A stretch of DNA of 64,000 bases, from assembly GCF_019393635.1 (NCBI RefSeq), contig NC_057863.1, positions 640,389,806 to 640,453,805 of the forward strand, read 5' to 3'. The stretch comes from Dromiciops gliroides. Its lineage: Eukaryota; Chordata; Mammalia; Microbiotheria; Microbiotheriidae. Under the pieces are notes generated by a model. The model was not told the origin of the DNA and made no database searches. It worked only from the letters and a program-made list of their open reading frames with translations. This document shows, in pieces, positions 23,583 through 34,000 of this stretch. The translations under genes were made by a program, and so were the position numbers. Numbering within the stretch: the stretch's first letter is position 1; the number at the start of each line of letters is the position of its first letter.

Positions 23583-24159
23583 AGAATAGAGTTATATCTG
23601 GGGTCAGAGCACCTGTAAAGGGGGCGGGGCGGGGGCTTCAGGAGAGACCTAAAACAGTACCTGAATCTTGGGAAAGGCACTCAATGAGTGAAGGCTGGGA
23701 GGAGGGAGGAGGGGGGAGGGGGGAGATAACCTACCTGGATCCTAGGCCCTGAAGAGAAAAGGGAGGGTAGGGGGGGAGGAGTAGATTTTTCAGCTGTTTT
23801 TTGGGTGAACATTAAAGGAGTTCCTTGCCCCAAACCCACCTGCTTTCTCCTACCCTGTTTCCCTTTCCCCCCACAACAAATCAGTACGCTAGACTTTTCT
23901 GTCAAAAAAGAATATACGATGGTGGGAGGGGGTAATTAATTTCTAGTTTCTGTGGGAAAAGTTCTGGGGATTGTGATGAACTCGATATGAGTCAGCAGTA
24001 TGATCAGTTCCCCCCAAACAACAAATATGATCTTCAACTATATTGAGAAGTCTCGTGGCCAGGTTGAGGAAAGTTCTGGTGCTGCTGTCTCCTGTCTTGG
24101 TTGGACCTCCCTGTGAGTTTGGTGTTCATTTTGAGCCAGGGAGGGCATTGACAAGCTTG

Positions 24160-24370
24160 AGTGACCAGAGGGGAGGCTGACCAGGATGGTGAGGGATCTG
24201 GAGCCCATATCATACTGTGGGGGAAACAGAGGGGCTTAGATTGGAAAAGAGACGATTTGTGATGGGGAGGAGGAGGTGAGGCAGGCAGGATAGATGGACC
24301 TGAGCCTTCAGGTCTTGGGAAGAAGGATCAGTCTGGCCCCAGTTACAGATTGGCCGGTTCAGGCTGTCCC
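24160..24370 (+). mobile_element. L3/CR1-like LINE 3' fragment
   Basis: GCTGACCAGGATGGTGAGGG (24177-24196) and following text parallel the copy at 9930. A short continuation (TTGTAGAAGGGATTCTTATACA) lies at about 24627-24648. Assigned by eye. Confidence 0.5.
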
Positions 24371-24374
24371 AAAG

Positions 24375-24590
24375 CAGAATTCTTGGGCATTTCGTCTGTT
24401 GATTATATCCTATTTATCCCCTGCATAGTACGTTTGTACGTAGTCATGTAAATATTGTCTTCTCAATTAGGCAGTGAGCCCTTTGAGAGAGAGAGACCAT
24501 CTTTTATCTTTCCTTGTCTCCTCAATGCTTAGCACAGTGCCTGGCTCATCAATGCTGGATGACTGGCTAATTTGAGTAGGCTGGCTGTCT
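24375..24590 (+). mobile_element. L2-like LINE tail
   Basis: Phrases TTGATTATATCCTATTTATC, TGCTTAGCACAGTGCCTGG and GTGAGCCCTTTGAGAGAG are the classic ending of L2-type 3' ends. It appears to sit inside or beside the L3-like piece. Confidence 0.55.
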
Positions 24591-25550
24591 TAGATATAGT
24601 GGGCTCCCCCTCCTTGACTGGATATTTGTAGAAGGGATTCTTATACAAGTACTCCTTAGACCAGTTCCAATCCAGGTTCTGTGCTCCCTTAAGCCCAGCC
24701 TGTGCAAAAATCATGAGGATATATGCTCAATATATAGGCAATATAGGCAACAGCAAGAAAGTTGTCTGGGATAGTGGTCTAATATTTGATAAACCCCAAC
24801 ACCCCAGCTTTTGGGACAAGAGCTCACTAATTTGGCAAAAATGGCTGGGTAAATCAGTTGGCAGAAACTAGGAATAGATCAACATCTTACACCATATACC
24901 AAGAAAAGGTCAAAATGGGTACATGATTTGGCATAAAGGGTGATACTATAAGTAAATTAGAAGAGCAAGAAATAGTTTACTTCTCAGATCTATGGAGAAG
25001 GGAAGAATTTATGACCAAACAAGATAGAGTGAGCATTATGAGATGCAAAGTGGATAATTTTGATTATATCAAATTTAAAAGATTTTGTACAAACAAAACA
25101 AATGCAGCCAAGATTAGAAGGAAAGCAGAACACTGGGAAATAATTCTCATAGTAAGTTTCTCTGCTAAAGGCCTCATTTCGTAAATATATAGAGAACCGA
25201 GTCAAATTTATAAGAATACAGATCATTCCCCAGTTGATAAATGGTCAAAGGAAATAAATAAGCACTTTTCAGATGAAGGAATCAAAGCTATCTATAGTCA
25301 AATAAAAAAAATGCTTCAAATCACTATTTATTAGAGAAATGCAAATAAAGACAACTCTGAGGTTCCACCTCATACCTATCAGATTGACTAACATGAGAGA
25401 AAAGGAAAATGGCAAATGTTGGAGGGGATGTGGGGAAAGTTGTGAACTGATCCAATGGGAGAGCAATTTGAAACACCCAAAGGCCAATCAGACTATGCAT
25501 ACCCTTTGATCCAGAAATACTACTACTAGGTCTGTATCTCAAAGAGATTT

Positions 25551-25703
25551 TTTTTTTTTTAAATTTTAGTGTGGCAATTGGGGTTAAGTGACTTGCCCAG
25601 GGTCACACAGCTAGTAAGTGTTAAGTGTCTGAGGCGGGATTTGAACTCAGGTCCTCCTGACTCCAGGGCCGGTGCTCTATCCACTGCGCCACCTAGCTGC
25701 CCC
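25551..25703 (-). mobile_element. SINE in L1, left arm of inverted pair
   Basis: Full reverse copy. The duplication is imperfect: CTCAAAGAGATTTTT at 25539-25553 and TCAAAGGGATTTTT after 25703. It faces the next SINE across 29 bases. Confidence 0.92.
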
Positions 25704-25732
25704 TCAAAGGGATTTTTAAAAACAGGTGGGTA

Positions 25733-25884
25733 GGGGCAGCTAGGTGGCGCAGTGGATAGAGCACCGGCCCTGGAGTCAGGAGGACCTGAGTTCAAATCCC
25801 GCCTCAGACACTTAACACTTACTAGCTGTGTGACCCTGGGCAAGTCACTTAACCCCCATTGCCTCACTCAAAACAAACAAACAA
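25733..25884 (+). mobile_element. SINE in L1, right arm of inverted pair
   Basis: Full forward copy with an (AAAC)n tail. The perfect 16-bp duplication AAAAACAGGTGGGTAG is present at 25717-25732 and 25885-25900. Confidence 0.93.
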
Positions 25885-26515
25885 AAAAACAGGTGGGTAG
25901 AGGGAGGGGGAAGGACCTATTTGTCAAGAATATTTATAGTAACTATTTTTGTAGTACAAAGAAATGGAAATTAAGGGCATGCCCAGGAACTGGGGGATGG
26001 CTAAACAAGTTGTGGTATATGATAGTAGCAGCATACTATTGCACTTTAAGAAATGACAAGCAGGACAATTTCAGAAAAACCTGACTTACATCAGCTGATG
26101 CTGAGTGAAGTGAGCAGAACCAGAACACTGCACACAACAATGGCAGCATTGTACAATGATTAACTGTGAATGACTTAGCCCTTCTCAGCAATACAATAAT
26201 CCAAGACAATTCCAGAGGATTCATTTAAAATGCTATCCATCTCCAGAAAAAGGACTGAAACTTTTCACTATTTTTTTATGTTTTTTTTCTTTTGGTCTGT
26301 TTCTTTTTCACAACATTATTAATATGAAAATATGTAACCTATGTCGTTGAATATGTAACCTATGTCAAATTGCTTATATCATCTTCGGGGGTAGTAAGGG
26401 GAGGGGAGAAAGAAAGGGAGAAAAATTGGAACTGAAAAAATTTTTAAATGAATGTTTACATTTGTCTTTACATGTAATTGGGAAAAAGAAAAAAAATTAA
26501 AAGAAAGTTGGTTTG

Positions 26516-27449
26516 GCTGGATGGTACAGTTCACAAAGGGGAATAATGTGCAGTGAATCTGGGAAGATAGCTTGGAGTCCAGCTGTGAAGGGCTTTAAAT
26601 GCCAAAGAAAATGATGTTTGAGCCTTTGGGTAACAGGCCACTGGATCTTTTTGAATAACTCTGCCAGACTTGGGCTTTCAGCCTAGATACTGGCTGGGAG
26701 AGAGGATAGGCAGGAAGCAGGCAGCCCAATTAGGTTATAGAAATAATCAGAGGGAAAGGGGATCAATTAATGTGGAGGCAGAATCAGCCAGACTTAGCAA
26801 CCCATCGGAGATCAGGGGTGAGAAGCAAGGAGCGGAGGATGACTCCGGGGACTGAAGGGCAGAAATAGGAAGGCTGAGAAAGCCCTCTGTGAAAGGAAAG
26901 CAGACCTCCAAATGCCCTAACTCTTCACCGATTTAACCCTTGCAATGATGTCACAGCCCCCAGGGGTTTGGAGAAAGATTGGACTGGATTATCCTGCCAG
27001 TCCTAAATCTCCTATTCCTGTGGTGGATAAACACTTCAGAGCGTCCAATTTGGGGCTCATATCAGAAACAACAATGTGCAACAATCAGAGCTGCCCCTAA
27101 GATCGAATGGATGGCAGTGGGAGGGAGAACTCTTCTATCACCAGAGGTCATCACATAGAGCCTGGATAAGCTCCTTGTTGGGGACGCAATAGAGATAGTT
27201 TCTAGCCAGATACACTCGATTGCCTCTAATGGTCACTCCCAGCTCTGGAGATCATAGGCACACTGGACCTGATTGAATAGGGAATACAAAGAAATCTTGT
27301 CTGGTTGCTGGGCTTTGGTGGACCGCTACCTTCCATATGAATCAGCAATTTGATACTGTGTCCAGGAATAAGGAAATGACAATCTTGTCTTCTCTCCCCT
27401 GGTTGAACCACGTAGGGAGTCTCCTGTTATGTATTTATTGAATGAGGTT
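26516..27449. other. Intergenic DNA upstream of TNFRSF4
   Basis: About 26540-26660 resembles a mammalian-wide repeat (CTGTGAAGGGCTTTAAATGCC). The remainder to 27449 shows no gene or repeat I can name. Confidence 0.4.
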
Positions 27450-27790
27450 TATAAACTATTGGTAGTCCAGAGGAAGACCACCAGGGTGGTGAAGGGTCTC
27501 CAGGTCATGCCGTAAAGACAGTTTGAGAGAAGTCGGGATGTGCATCCTGGAGAAGGAAAGACTCTGGGTGGGGGACGAATGAGCACTGTCCTCGTGTCGG
27601 GATGGGGGGATACCTCAGGTAAAGGAGGGATTCGTTCCAGGCAACAGCTAGAACAGGGAGCAATTGAGTCAGCAGCCAACGTGGGCTTGAGTTCAGGTGG
27701 GTTCTTTGTCACCCATAGAGAAGAGGGAGCAAGCAGATTGTAGTGGGGTTGAACCAACTGAAATTCAGTGATTCTATGAAAAATACTGTG
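27450..27790 (+). mobile_element. L3/CR1-like LINE 3' end beside TNFRSF4 promoter
   Basis: GGAAGACCACCAGGGTGGTG, TGCATCCTGGAGAAGGAAAG and the end CAGTGATTCTATGAAA follow the 3' end of L3/CR1 elements. It stops about 110 bases before the TNFRSF4 start codon, so it may lie in the promoter or first transcribed bases. Confidence 0.55.
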
Positions 27791-27902
27791 CAACCTCAAC
27801 ATCCGCCCCAAAAGGGGCTTTCCCTCGCGAAGGAGGGAGGCCTTGGGTGTCCTGAGCTCTCTTGGTGCAGCCAGAGGCCGCGGAACAGAGGGAGGCAGGA
27901 AG
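27791..27902 (+). promoter_or_regulatory. TNFRSF4: TNFRSF4 proximal promoter/5'UTR with kappaB-like motif
   Basis: The short unique segment before the start codon holds CCGCCCC (27803-27809, Sp-type) next to GGGGCTTTCC (27814-27823), an exact fit to the NF-kappaB consensus GGGRNWYYCC. The two form GCCCC-AAAA-GGGGC, a small inverted repeat. No TATA box is seen. OX40 is induced on activated T cells, so a kappaB site is plausible, but function here is inferred from motif and position only. Confidence 0.5.
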
Positions 27903-28044
27903 ATGATTAGCTGGTATCCGTCCCCATGGAGGCCCAAGGCGCTCTTCCTCCTCCTGGCTGCCCAGCTGTGCCTGGCCTCCCTGCAGTCGTGTGACAAGCT
28001 TTCCTACCGCTCAGATGGGAAGTGCTGCCGATATTGTGAACCCG
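27903..28044 (+). CDS. TNFRSF4: TNFRSF4 exon 1: signal peptide and CRD1 start
   Basis: ATG at 27903 starts MISWYPSPWRPK, then a hydrophobic core; Cys30 opens the first cysteine-rich domain (CDKLSYRSDGKCCRYCEP). The donor is CCCG/GTGAGT, leaving one base of a Gly codon. Confidence 0.95.
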
Positions 28045-31000
28045 GTGAGTCCTGGGGAAGGGGAGAGTCGCCGGGTGGGGGGAGGGGGAGATAGCTTCAT
28101 TGAATTGTGGGCCTAAAGCTGGAAGGGACCGCAGAGGTCAGCTCATCCCACCCGATTATTCGGCAAGAGGGAGAAACTGAGGCGCGGGGAGGTGGAAGGT
28201 CACAAGGATAGTAATTAGCAGAGGGTGGGGTTCAAAGTGGGGTCTCCTGATTCCAAATGCAGGACTCTGCCTCGGAGGGTAGAGGGAGTGGGGTCGTTGA
28301 AAGGAAAAGTCAGGGAGTATTTATTAGGAGAAGGAGGAAGTGAACCGACAATGAACCAGTCCGACCTAAATGCTTAGCAGATGATCTCATTTGATCCTCA
28401 TACCCTGGGAGGTAGGGGAAACAGAGGTAGACAGGTTAAGTGACTTGCCCAGGGTCACACAGTAAGTGTCAGAGACGGGATTTAAACCTGGGTCTCTCTA
28501 ACTCTATCAAGCACGATCTATACTATATATACTAGGTGCCAGAAACTGCTCTGAATCTTGGGGATACAAAGGTAAAAGATAGTCCCCACTCTCAAGGGGC
28601 TCCCTGGCTAAGCGGGAAGGCCACATTCCACCGACTATGTACAAACAAGACATATAGAGAGGGGGTCTCAGACAGAAAGAACTTCATGAGATTAAGGATG
28701 ACTGGGAAAGGCTTCTTGCAGAAGAAGGATGGCTTTTAGCTGAGAGTTAAGGGAAGTCAGGAGGTAGGGGTGAGGAGGGAGGCCTGGGGGACCTTAAAAG
28801 TCAGAGGATTTTATATTTGACAGTCATGGGGGTGATAGGGAGCCACTGAAGGTTATTGAGTAGGGGAGTGACCTTTAGTCACCACTTTAGTGGCTGAATG
28901 GAGTTTGGATTAGAAGGGAAAAGACAGAGAGGCAGATCCACCAGTGGCTATTGCAATAGTCCAGGTTTGAGGTGGTGGGGCTTGGACCAGTGTGAAGGCA
29001 GCATCAGAGGAGAGAAGCGGGCATATGGGAAAGATGTTAGGAATGGAGAAATGACATGACTTGACAACTGATTGGGTTTGGGAGGTGAGAACGAAACTTC
29101 TGTTCCTAGTGGGAAGAATCTTCTTTCCCTGATGCTGAAATCAGCTGCCATTTTAGGAAAGAAGTGTGGAATATGTATCAGGGCATGGGAGCATCCAGGG
29201 ATGTTTGGATCATCTCAGAGACAGAGGGACAGCCACAGTCCCTTCTAAGGCACCCTGACTCCTTGGCATCTCTGTATGAGAACTGTGGTCCGCAGGGCTA
29301 CCCTAGTCAGACACTCCTGGGTCATGGGGACTGTGCTCTTGAAATAAGCAGATTGGAGATAAAGGGTCATTAATGGGATTGGGGAGTGGGTGGTTTGTTG
29401 AAGTCACATTCAGGTTGGGGTTCCCCCAGCGAGACCCTGTGGCAGAGTCCTCCCAGGCCCCCTACATTCGAGTTCCCAGAGAAGGAAAATATGACTGAAG
29501 CAGGCGATGGCTGGCGTGTATGTGTGTATGCGAGGGTGTTTGCATCTCGGTGTATGTTAGGAGGTGGGAGGGGGCAGCAAGTTCACTTGGCTGGAGAAGG
29601 GGAGTGGGGATCACTGAAGTAAATCCCAGAGGTTCCCTGCCTTCCCGAGATCTGGGTCTGTTCTTAGACACATCAGAGAGTGGAACTCCGAGAGCAAAAT
29701 TCAACAAGCGTTTGTGTTGTTCACCATTCTAGATGCTGGGGCTAGAAAGCCAAAGTCCCTGCTCTCAAGAAGCTTACACTCTAGTGGCTCCAGATTGGAA
29801 TCTTGCTGAGACCCTTAGGCAGGTGGGCAGAGACTCCAGGACCTCAGTCCGTGAGAACCATCCCTTTTTTGAGAGCCCTAGGAGGACCTGCCCCTGTCCC
29901 ACACCCTGGGAGGAAAGTTTTGGACATGATGGTGGCAAGAGCAGCTCTCATTGCCCGGTTGTCTCAGACTTCACCAGTCACTTCCCACCAGAACTCCCTT
30001 GGGGGTACACGTTCAGCTTTCTGGGGCTACAGGTCACCCTCACATCCATTTTATAGATAAGGAAACAATCTCAGACTTGCCCAAGATCACCCATCTCATT
30101 AAGTGTCAGAGCTGGGATCTGAACCCAAGTCTTCTGACTCCAAAGCTAGCACTCTTTCTACAGAGGAGGAGGGGGAGGGGGAAAGACATTTATACAGCAC
30201 CTACTGTGTACTGGGTTAAGCACTTTACAAATATTATCTTATTTGATCCTCACAACAGCCCTGGGAAGTAGGTGCTATCATTACCCCCTTTTACAGGGGA
30301 AACTGAGGCAGAGGTTAAGTGACTTGCTTAGGGTCACACAGCTAGTAAGTGTCTGAGTTGGGATTTGAACTCAATCTTTCCTGAGACCAAGCCAAGCACT
30401 CTGTCCGCTGTGCCACCAGCTGCCTCCACCTTCTAAGTAATTTGTGTTTCATGTCATTTGGCATGGGCTGTACCTTCTGTGAGGCTCTGATTTCCACTCA
30501 CCACAGATGGGGGGATGCCAGCTGGTCAGGGCCACAGGCTGTCCCATCCCTCGCCAGTGTATTGGGTTTGGGGGCTCAGTGAGGCAGCAGAAGAGGCCAG
30601 AGGAGGAACACTGCCTCGTACCAGACTTATGTGCCTAGGGTCTTAGATCTAGAGCTGGGGGGATGGACCCCAGAGGCCATCTGCTCTACCCAGATATTTT
30701 TTTTTATAGAAGAGGAAACTGAGGCCCAGAGAGGGGAAGGAGCTTGTGGGAAGTCATCCAAATAATAAACATTAGAAGAAGGATTCAAACCCAGTTCCTC
30801 TGACTCTAGAGCATCTCTTTCCTTGTACCGTACTTTCTCCATGTAAGCCCTCCCCCTTCCACTTCCACTCCAGCCTCATGCTTCAACCTGATTCACAAGG
30901 ACTGTTTGAGTTTTTTGTGTCCCCAGCACGTAGTAGGATGCCTGATAGGTTCTTTTTTGGGTTTTTGTGTGTGTGGGGGCAATGGGGGTTAAGTGACTTG

Positions 31001-34000
31001 CCCAGGGTCACACAGCTAGTAAGTGTCAAGTGTCTGAGGCTGGATTTGAACTCAGGTACTCCTGAATCCAGGCCCGGTGCTTTATCCACTGCGCCACCTA
31101 GCTGCCCCTACATAGTAGGTTCTTAATAAAGCATGCTGAGTTGAAAGGAGGGAAGAGGCATCAGCAGCTGGAGGCTCAGGGAAGGCTTCCTAGAAGAGAT
31201 GATGAGCATGGAAGGAGGGCGAGGACGCTGAGAAGCAAAGATGAGAGAAATTTTTTCCAGGCTTATGGGTTGAATTCTGCAAATGCATGGAGGCATGTCA
31301 TGGTGTGTCAGAAGAGGGAGTAGCCAGTAGCCCAGTGTGGCCACGGAGGACCAGGGAGGTGGCTGGGAGGGGGGTAGGGAGACATGCCCCTGGTACTGGG
31401 AATCAGTCTGGCAAAGGAGAGGCTCACCTTCGCTCCCCTTGGGCCCCGCCACAGGTTTTCAGATGGTGAAGCGTTGTACCTATAAAGACGACACTACGTG
31501 CAAACCCTGTGCCAAGGGGCTCTTCAACAAGGGCTTCAGCAATGACTTCTGTGAACCCTGTACTCAGTGCAATGTTGGTAAGGATTGGTCCCACCCCTCC
31601 CTGGTGTTCCCACGCCTCCCTGATATTCCCACCCTTCCCTGATATTCCCATCTCTACCTGGTGCTCCCATCCCTCCCTGATATTCTCACCCCTCCCTGGT
31701 GCTCCCATCCCTCCCTGGTGCTCCCACCCCTCCCTGGTGCTCCCACCCCTCCTTGGTGTTCCCACTCCTCCCTGATATTCCCACCCCTCCCTGATATTCT
31801 CATCCCTACCTGGTGCTCCCATCCCTCCCTGATATTCTCACCCCTCCCTGGTGCTCCCACTCCTCCCTGGTGCTCCCACCCCTCCCTGGTGCTCCCACCT
31901 CTCCCTGGTGTTCCCACCTCTACCTGGTACTCCCACGCCTCCGCTGTGCTCCCCAACCTAGAAGAGAATGCCCTGACCCTGGGCTGAGAGAATATTTGTT
32001 GTCCTGCCTGTGACCCATTTTCCCCACCTCCCTCCTCCCCTAGGTAAAAGTCTACGGGCAGGCCTAAGACCCAGTGCCTTCTCTCACCGGGCCTTGGGTC
32101 ACTCACTTTCCTCTATGGCTTCCTTGGCCTTTATTCATCTGCCCCAGAGCTATAGTGGCCAGGGACCTCTGGGCCTGGACATGGCTCCCACCCTGCTTGG
32201 CCTCCCCCAGCCCAGCTAGCTCATCTTCAAAGCCCCCAGATGGGCTTGACTAGAGATGGAAGTCAATTTTGTGGGCCTGGGTATCTCTGGCCAAATTCCC
32301 CTCATTCGACCCCCAAAGCTGGCACCACATGAGCACTAGCTTCTTTCCTAGAGTCAGTGCCCTTCTGGCCCCTCCCACTAACTCCTGGAAGCTGAGCTTT
32401 GGGTGCCCCACTGGTTTTCACCATAAGCCTGGTGCTTTCCAAAGAGAGTGGCCATAATCAACCTGCCCCACACCCACGCACTACATAGGGACAGACCCAT
32501 GACCTTGGGGGGAGACCCTCCCCCTCTCTGGGCCACATTTTCCTACTCTGAAAAATCATGAGGTTGTTTGCTAGATCATTTCTCAGAACCCTCCCAGCTC
32601 TGCCATTCCCTGTTCTAAGGGCCCTCCCAGTTCTCTGCCATTCCCTGTTCTAAGGGCCCTCCCAGCTCTGCCATCCCCTGTTCTAAGGGCCCTCCCAGTT
32701 CTCTGCCATTCCCTGTTCTAAGGGCCCTCCCAGTTCTCTGCCATTCCCTGTTCTAAGGGCCCTCCCAGCTCTGCCATCCCCTGTTCTAAGGGCCCTCCCA
32801 GCTCTGCCATTCCCTGTTCTAAGGGCCCTCCCAGTTCTCTGCCATTCCCTGTTCTAAGGGCCCTCGCAGCTCTGCCATTCCCTGTTCTAAGGACCCTTGC
32901 AGCTCTGCCATTTCCTGTTCTAAGGGCCCTCCCAGCTCTGCCATCCCCTGTTCTAAGGGCCCTCCCAGCTCTCCCTGTTCTCAAGTTCCATCACACTCTA
33001 AATCCCATGATTGTATGGCTGGAAAAATAATTTCTGGCCAGGAATGCTGTCCTCCATTGTTTCACTGTGGTCTTGGAGACAATGCCAGTCCTGGAAGGTT
33101 CTCTAGTTCTGGGCGTGCTTTGGCCTCAGTCCTGGTAGCCCACTGAGCCTCCTGTCTGAGGAAGCAGCCCAGCTAAGTGTGAGGAGGCTTCTCTGGGGGC
33201 CCAAAGGCCATAAGCCGTGGTGATTCCTGGGATATCTGGTTGTCTTGCCCTTTTGTGGCTGGGATGAGCATGTTCCACAGTGATACCTGTCAGGCACCTC
33301 AGTTTGGGGGAATAGTGTGAGCCAAGGCAAGGGGATGGGCAGGAGCTTGGATCCAGTGAAGGGTGAGGCTGGCCCAAGCCAGACTGGTCTGTCTTCTTGT
33401 CACCTGCACCATATGCTTGGGCATGGGGCAGATAGCAATACCTCCTGGGCTTGTTGGAATCAAATGAGATTATATGTGAGGTCTTTTGTAAACCTTTAAG
33501 TACAATTTAAATGTCAGTGTCCAGATAAATCTCCAAAAGACTGCACTGGTGAAGAGTTTGTTTTCATCTGAGAATCCTCCATACTGGTGAAGTCCTGTCT
33601 TCCCTTTTCTCCATCAACACATCATCCACCCCTAACCCCCCCCCCCTTCCAAAGCCCAACAATTTTTGTTGCCATTGTTGAGTCATTTCAGTCGTGTCTG
33701 ACACTTCGGGACCCCATTTGGCGTTTTCTTGGCAGAGATCCTGGAGTGGTTTGCCATTTCCTTCTCCAGCTTATTTTTTGTTTTTGTTTTGGTGAGGCAA
33801 TGAGGGTTAAGTGACTTGCCCAGGGTCACAAAGGTAGGAAGTGTCTGAGGCCAGATATGAACTCAGGAAGGTGAGTCTTCCTGATTCCAGGCCCAGCACC
33901 CTCTATACACTATGGGGCCAAGAAACCAACAACAACCACCCAAACCATCTGTCATTATTAAGCAAGAAGACCACTCTGAAAGACCACAGCCCAGGTGCCA

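Larger units (their letters stand above)
24760..26515 (+). mobile_element. L1 LINE, sense, ORF2 end and 3'UTR
   Basis: The ORF2 C-terminal part (GATTTTGTACAAACAAAAC; GAAATGCAAATAAAGACAAC near 25335) runs into the 3'UTR (GTGAGCAGAACCAGAACACTG at 26109-26129; CCATCTCCAGAAAAAGGACTG at 26236-26256). The text is the complement of antisense copies elsewhere in the window. It is interrupted by stops and by two SINEs at 25551-25884. Confidence 0.88.
28045..31454 (+). other. TNFRSF4: TNFRSF4 intron 1
   Basis: A 3.4-kb intron filled largely by MIR/THER1-type pieces, an old mammalian repeat (28520-29110) and one SINE. About 29160-29990 looks mostly unique. No alternative exon recognised. Confidence 0.7.

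Noticed and set aside
27449..27997. 182-codon antisense open frame over TNFRSF4 exon 1
   Set aside because: It is the shadow of the sense exon plus an L3-like repeat; no family match.
31424..32106. Open frames of 100-150 codons on both strands
   Set aside because: They are products of the 19-bp minisatellite in TNFRSF4 intron 2; a repeat unit that is not a multiple of three stays open in several frames.
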